Source: a virus
Length of the DNA: 23,767 nt
IMG/VR virus record: IMGVR_UViG_3300005663_000197
Coordinates: 1 to 23,767 of that record
Direction: 5' to 3' (one strand)
In this document: positions 21,154-23,767 of the stretch, in pieces
How positions within the stretch are numbered: the stretch's first letter is position 1
Layout: each line of letters opens with the position of its first letter
Translations under genes and position numbers: made by a program
Notes under the pieces: generated by a model
What the model saw: the letters and a program-made list of their open reading frames with translations, nothing else
What the model was told of the DNA's origin: nothing
Databases searched by the model: none

Positions 21154-21446
21154 CAACTGGAAGGAAAGTTCTTGATGAAGTTGTGGGGAATGTTGAATGC
21201 CCCGACTGTGATTATAGCCTTGGTATGAAGCGGTGGTTTATGGGTATGGACTACATTACACCTTGGGGCGAAGATAACTTATGTCCGCGATGCAAAGGAA
21301 CGAAAGAAGTGCCACTTACAGTAGAAAATCTTATAGCACTTTGGAGGGCGGGAAAGGTGGTGGAGCTTAAAACTGAACCACCCAAGAAACAATATTTTAG
21401 TAAGATACCGCCTGGTGGCCCACCTTTCGGCTGGACACATATGTAA
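21150..21446 (+). CDS. Zinc-ribbon protein, 98 aa
   Basis: ATGA overlap with the previous gene. Two CxxC pairs, 'VECPDCDYSLG' and 'LCPRCKGTKEV', separated by about 26 residues, form a treble-clef or DnaJ-like zinc ribbon. A helix and a Pro-rich end ('KIPPGGPPFGW') follow. Probably a small nucleic-acid or protein-binding factor. Function unknown. Confidence 0.75.
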   Translation: MTTGRKVLDEVVGNVECPDCDYSLGMKRWFMGMDYITPWGEDNLCPRCKGTKEVPLTVENLIALWRAGKVVELKTEPPKKQYFSKIPPGGPPFGWTHM

Positions 21447-21467
21447 CTTGTAAAGAGGGAGGGACTA

Positions 21468-21557
21468 ATGACAAACGACCAGAAGAACAGATATTTAGAC
21501 ATACTCCAGGGTCATATTAACTTTGAGAAGTGGAGAAGGAGAAAAGATGGAATCTAA
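21468..21557 (+). CDS. Very small basic helical protein, 29 aa
   Basis: A strong GGGAGG site six bases before ATG. The product is one basic helix with several Arg and Lys near the end ('HINFEKWRRRKDGI'). It overlaps the next small ORF by 11 bases. Possibly a small DNA-binding peptide or simply unassigned. Confidence 0.5.
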   Translation: MTNDQKNRYLDILQGHINFEKWRRRKDGI

Positions 21558-21678
21558 TACGTGCTCTACCTGTGGGAAAAGAATATACCAAACTAAATCA
21601 GGACAGTGGAAGCATATACCTTATCATGGGAGCGTTTATCCTCATAATGCGAAACCGTCTATTGAGTCAATAAAGTAG
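21547..21678 (+). CDS. Mini zinc-finger-like protein, 43 aa
   Basis: AAGGAG lies seven bases before the ATG. 'CSTCGKRIYQTKSGQWKH' has a CxxC, and His residues follow ('IPYHGSVYPH'), making a small CCHH site possible. No family recognised. It overlaps the previous small ORF. Confidence 0.6.
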   Translation: MESNTCSTCGKRIYQTKSGQWKHIPYHGSVYPHNAKPSIESIK

Positions 21679-21691
21679 AGAGTGAATAGCA

Positions 21692-22045
21692 ATGGTAACT
21701 GAAGTACCTATAAGCGAAGCAGACTTAGGCACCTGGCTTGAGGGTTTGCTGGATACCTATGGCTGGTTATGGTGTCATTTTAGACCGGCTAGAACACAGG
21801 ATAGCTGGAGAACGGCAATCACAGGGCACAAAGGATGGCTCGACTACACTTGTATCAGGGGAGCTAGGTTTGTAGTGATAGAATTAAAATCTGAGAAGGG
21901 GAAACTGAGCCCGGAGCAAAAGGATTGGCACGATGCCATTGATTTGCTTAACAGAATAAGAATACAGAAGGGCTACAAGAACCCAATCGAGAAGTATATT
22001 GTGAGACCATCAGACAGAGACTTTATTGAGAAATTGCTAGTATAA
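21692..22045 (+). CDS. VRR-NUC domain nuclease
   Basis: 117 residues. The sequence 'TYGWLWCHFRPART', 'GHKGWLDYTCIRGARFVVIE' and 'LKSEKGKLSPEQKDWHDAI' carries the PD-(D/E)xK-type core: Asp in 'WLDY', then 'IELKSEKG' with Glu and Lys, and a Gln in 'SPEQ'. This is the single-domain virus-type replication-repair nuclease, likely a Holliday-junction or branched-DNA cutter in phage recombination. The ribosome site is weak. Confidence 0.9.
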   Translation: MVTEVPISEADLGTWLEGLLDTYGWLWCHFRPARTQDSWRTAITGHKGWLDYTCIRGARFVVIELKSEKGKLSPEQKDWHDAIDLLNRIRIQKGYKNPIEKYIVRPSDRDFIEKLLV

Positions 22046-22064
22046 AGTAAGGAGGGTGACAGGA

Positions 22065-22178
22065 ATGGGGATTTACACATATGAAACTATAGATGGTAAA
22101 TGGTGGCTGTTCATAAATGGAGAGCCTATAAGACTTCTCACGGATGAAGAGGCAGTTAATGTTATATGGGGGAAATGA
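22065..22178 (+). CDS. Small hypothetical protein, 37 aa
   Basis: GGAGGG lies eight to nine bases in front of the ATG. 'YTYETIDGKWWLFINGEPIR' looks like two beta strands and a turn, followed by a short helix 'TDEEAVNVIWGK'. Similar small proteins of this style are common in early phage operons. It overlaps the following ORF (ATGA). Confidence 0.6.
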   Translation: MGIYTYETIDGKWWLFINGEPIRLLTDEEAVNVIWGK

Positions 22179-22321
22179 GGAAAATGATTATTATATGCGA
22201 GAAAACAGATTGTAAACACAACAAGGAAAACAATTCTATGCAAAAGATAATGATTTGTCACAAAGGGACTGTCAAGGTTAACAAGCGGGGGTTCTGCCAA
22301 TCAAAAGAAAGGATAACCTAG
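22175..22321 (+). CDS. Small Cys-rich protein, 48 aa
   Basis: ATGA overlap with the previous gene and GGGGG in front; an ATG at 22184 is also possible. It has 'CEKTDCKHN' near the start and 'CHKGTVKVNKRGFC' later, giving four Cys and two His in a compact zinc-like pattern. Function unknown. Confidence 0.6.
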   Translation: MRKMIIICEKTDCKHNKENNSMQKIMICHKGTVKVNKRGFCQSKERIT

Positions 22322-22351
22322 AAGCCCAATAATCATAAGGAGGAGAAGGAA

Positions 22352-22816
22352 ATGAACTTACAGCCGATAACATTAAAGGAAGCTATGCGGTTTGTGAATG
22401 ACAACCATCGGCATCATAGGGCGCCTCAAGGTGGTCTATTCGCAATTGGTTTATCAGAGAGAGATATTGTTATTGGAGTGGCAATCGTTGGTAGACCTGT
22501 GGCTCGTATGCTTCAAAATGGTTATACGGCTGAAGTGACTCGTCTGTGTGTAAAAGAAGGCTACTATAATGCGTGTTCGATGCTTTACTCGGCTTGCTGG
22601 AGAGCTGCTAGGGCTATGGGATACAAACGCTTGATAACCTATATACTCCAATCCGAGAGTGGTAAATCTCTTGAGGCATCGGGTTATAAGTTAGTCGGTG
22701 AAGCAGGTGGTGGAACCTGGAATAGAGAAGACAGGCCAAGGGTTGACACTCATCCAACAGAGCAGAAGAAACTATTTGAAGTAGTCAAAGTAAAGAGTGG
22801 AGGTGCTGAAAGATGA
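22352..22816 (+). CDS. XF1762-like GNAT-fold acetyltransferase
   Basis: 154 residues with a GGAGGAG site. The pattern 'DNHRHHRAPQGGLFAIGL', 'VIGVAIVGRPVARMLQNG', 'AEVTRLCVKEGYYNACSMLY', 'RAARAMGYKRLITYIL' and 'ESGKSLEASGY' matches the XF1762 family of phage proteins related to GNAT acetyltransferases. It probably modifies a small molecule, protein or nucleotide using acetyl-CoA, but the substrate is not known. Confidence 0.85.
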   Translation: MNLQPITLKEAMRFVNDNHRHHRAPQGGLFAIGLSERDIVIGVAIVGRPVARMLQNGYTAEVTRLCVKEGYYNACSMLYSACWRAARAMGYKRLITYILQSESGKSLEASGYKLVGEAGGGTWNREDRPRVDTHPTEQKKLFEVVKVKSGGAER

Positions 22817-23049
22817 AGAAGATATTGCTAGTTGCCTTGTTAGTTTTTGCTTCCTGTATGGTTTATTCCCCGGTGGAAGCCTCAGAGCCAAATCTACGCA
22901 TTGAAGATATGACGGAGCAACAGCTATATTCCCAGGTAAACTACTGGCTTAAAGAAGCTGAAAATACTAAAACTTCATGGAGAATTACATCGAGGTCTAA
23001 TATGGCTCAGGTTTATCAGAACGAACTACTTTTAAGGAGTAAGCAATGA
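22813..23049 (+). CDS. Small exported protein with signal peptide, 78 aa
   Basis: ATGA overlap with the acetyltransferase gene. Residues 1-24 form a signal peptide: two Lys, a hydrophobic core 'ILLVALLVFASCMVY', and a likely cleavage after 'SPVEA'. A lipoprotein-type cleavage at the Cys within 'FASC' is possible but imperfect. The mature part is short and helical. It may be a lysogenic-conversion or superinfection factor; no family recognised. Confidence 0.7.
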   Translation: MKKILLVALLVFASCMVYSPVEASEPNLRIEDMTEQQLYSQVNYWLKEAENTKTSWRITSRSNMAQVYQNELLLRSKQ

Positions 23050-23252
23050 CCAACCTTGAGAGACTTGAGAAGGCTTTGGAAATCAGGGATGCGTTATGGG
23101 TGCTGTATATGATAGCTGAGAGGGAGAGGATAGCCAGAATATCAAGTGAACTTCACGGTGGAGAGGGCGGAACACCTTGCCGAGTGTGTTATAAATTAGC
23201 TGACCAAATATTAAAGGAGCGTGTCAAATGGCTAAATGTTTCAGGTGCTTAA
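23046..23252 (+). CDS. Small helical hypothetical protein, 68 aa
   Basis: ATGA overlap with the previous gene and TTAAGGAG at good distance. It is a charged helix with a central 'HGGEGGTPCRVCYKLADQIL' that has a CxxC and the style of small phage proteins with 'PCxxCxxLADxIL'. Its end overlaps the start of the zinc-ribbon gene. Function unknown. Confidence 0.65.
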   Translation: MTNLERLEKALEIRDALWVLYMIAERERIARISSELHGGEGGTPCRVCYKLADQILKERVKWLNVSGA

Positions 23253-23404
23253 TGGTGATTATTGAACAGGAGGACGAGTATGACGGCGATGTTCTTCAAT
23301 GCTTGGCTTGCGGTCACAAGGTCAATCTGGATGGTAGCTCTATACCTACTTTCCCAGAGAGAATAAGGGAGCCAAGAATGCCTAAGAAGAAGGGGGTGAA
23401 ATGA
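23228..23404 (+). CDS. Small zinc-ribbon protein, 58 aa
   Basis: AAGGAG at good distance. Two CxxC pairs, 'CFRC' near the start and 'CLACGHK' at about 25-31, form a rubredoxin-like zinc ribbon with a basic tail 'PRMPKKKGVK'. It overlaps the previous gene by 25 bases. Possibly a small nucleic-acid-binding factor. Confidence 0.7.
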   Translation: MAKCFRCLMVIIEQEDEYDGDVLQCLACGHKVNLDGSSIPTFPERIREPRMPKKKGVK

Positions 23405-23420
23405 ATAAAAAGGAGGGTAT

Positions 23421-23767
23421 ATGTATAAGGTAAAGACAATAGAATGGAATCTGGAAGGGGAAGAACTGATTAAGTATGCCCGGTCCATAGGGCTCAAGAC
23501 AAAGGCATTCTTTATCTTGGGCTACCCAGGGGAAACGAAAGAGACAATGAAAATGACAGTGGATTACGCGGGTAATCTCGGTGCGGATTGGTGTCTGTTC
23601 TTTCCAGCCACACCCTTACCCGGGACCGATATGGAACGGAGAGTGAGGGCTAACGGCTGGCTGGCTGATCCGAATCTTGATTACCGGTATTATTTTCACA
23701 GGGCAAACATAAGGACTCCCGAGTTCGACCCTGAATATGTTGTGAATCTAAAGGAGGAGGCAAACCG
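23421..23767 (+). CDS. Radical-SAM enzyme C-terminal fragment (open at 3' end)
   Basis: The ATG at 23421 has AAAAGGAGGG in front and the frame stays open to the end of the window. Residues 1-115 match only the downstream half of B12-binding-type radical-SAM enzymes: 'ARSIGLKTKAFFILGYPGET', 'ETMKMTVDYAGNLGAD', 'PLPGTDMERRVRANGWLAD'. The N-terminal cobalamin-binding region and the CxxxCxxC iron-sulfur motif are absent, and no such coding sequence lies upstream. It is therefore a truncated or split enzyme, perhaps a captured fragment, and may be inactive or work with another subunit. Confidence 0.8.
   Translation, partial: MYKVKTIEWNLEGEELIKYARSIGLKTKAFFILGYPGETKETMKMTVDYAGNLGADWCLFFPATPLPGTDMERRVRANGWLADPNLDYRYYFHRANIRTPEFDPEYVVNLKEEAN

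Noticed and set aside
23401-23433. Ten-codon ORF between the zinc ribbon and the radical-SAM fragment
   Set aside because: It overlaps the SAM fragment start and has no distinctive content; an upstream leader peptide is possible but unsupported.
1-23767. tRNA genes, integrase or att sites
   Set aside because: No cloverleaf-like segment with a TTC loop motif, no tyrosine or serine recombinase and no tRNA-end repeat were found by reading.

Overview
This window is a contiguous piece of a tailed double-stranded DNA phage or prophage of siphovirus type. It has a tail-tube gene, a two-part tail assembly chaperone gene, a long tape measure and a distal hub protein, and no sheath gene. Nearly all genes lie on the + strand and are tightly packed with ATGA or TAATG overlaps, good Shine-Dalgarno sites and the standard genetic code, which points to a bacterial host. 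The radical-SAM fragment, the DUF5131 protein and the style of the small zinc-ribbon genes would suit an anaerobic, possibly Chloroflexota-like, host. That host guess is weak. No terminase, portal, capsid, endolysin or integrase gene is visible; the capsid genes presumably lie just upstream of base 1.

Bases 1-10640 are the late structural module. In order they hold the end of a fibre-like gene, a coiled-coil protein, head-tail connector, head closure, HK97 gp10-like and tail terminator proteins, a major tail protein with a large extra N-terminal domain, the tail chaperone with a probable -1 frameshift, the tape measure, the hub, two fibre-like proteins and a small holin-like protein. A minus-strand HNH homing endonuclease with its own near-consensus promoter sits between the chaperone and the tape measure. 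The module ends in a strong hairpin terminator at 10696-10741.

Bases 10740-14700 begin the early module. A consensus promoter places its start point on the ATG of a 56-residue XRE regulator. Cysteine-rich small proteins, an OB-fold-like protein, an MT-A70 adenine methyltransferase and an HNH protein follow. Then comes an ASCH-domain gene split by a second HNH homing endonuclease that borrows the ASCH gene's sequence for its ribosome-binding site and start. A second leaderless promoter then drives a DUF5659-like gene.

Bases 14700-19070 hold the replication genes: a GTTAC iteron array before a RecA/DnaB-fold ATPase, an RNA ligase, two stand-alone proteins resembling DnaA domain IV, a second tiny XRE regulator with a third leaderless promoter, and a lambda-O-like initiator whose linker carries a cluster of inverted repeats that is a good origin candidate. 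Bases 19070-23767 are a run of small accessory genes (DUF5131, mosaic genes sharing a 64-bp leader, zinc ribbons, VRR-NUC nuclease, XF1762-like acetyltransferase, a small exported protein), ending in a radical-SAM fragment that runs off the window.

The most unusual points are the endonuclease overprinting the ASCH gene, the three leaderless consensus promoters, the paired DnaA-domain-IV-like genes flanking an initiator with an internal origin-like cluster, and the enlarged tail-tube protein.
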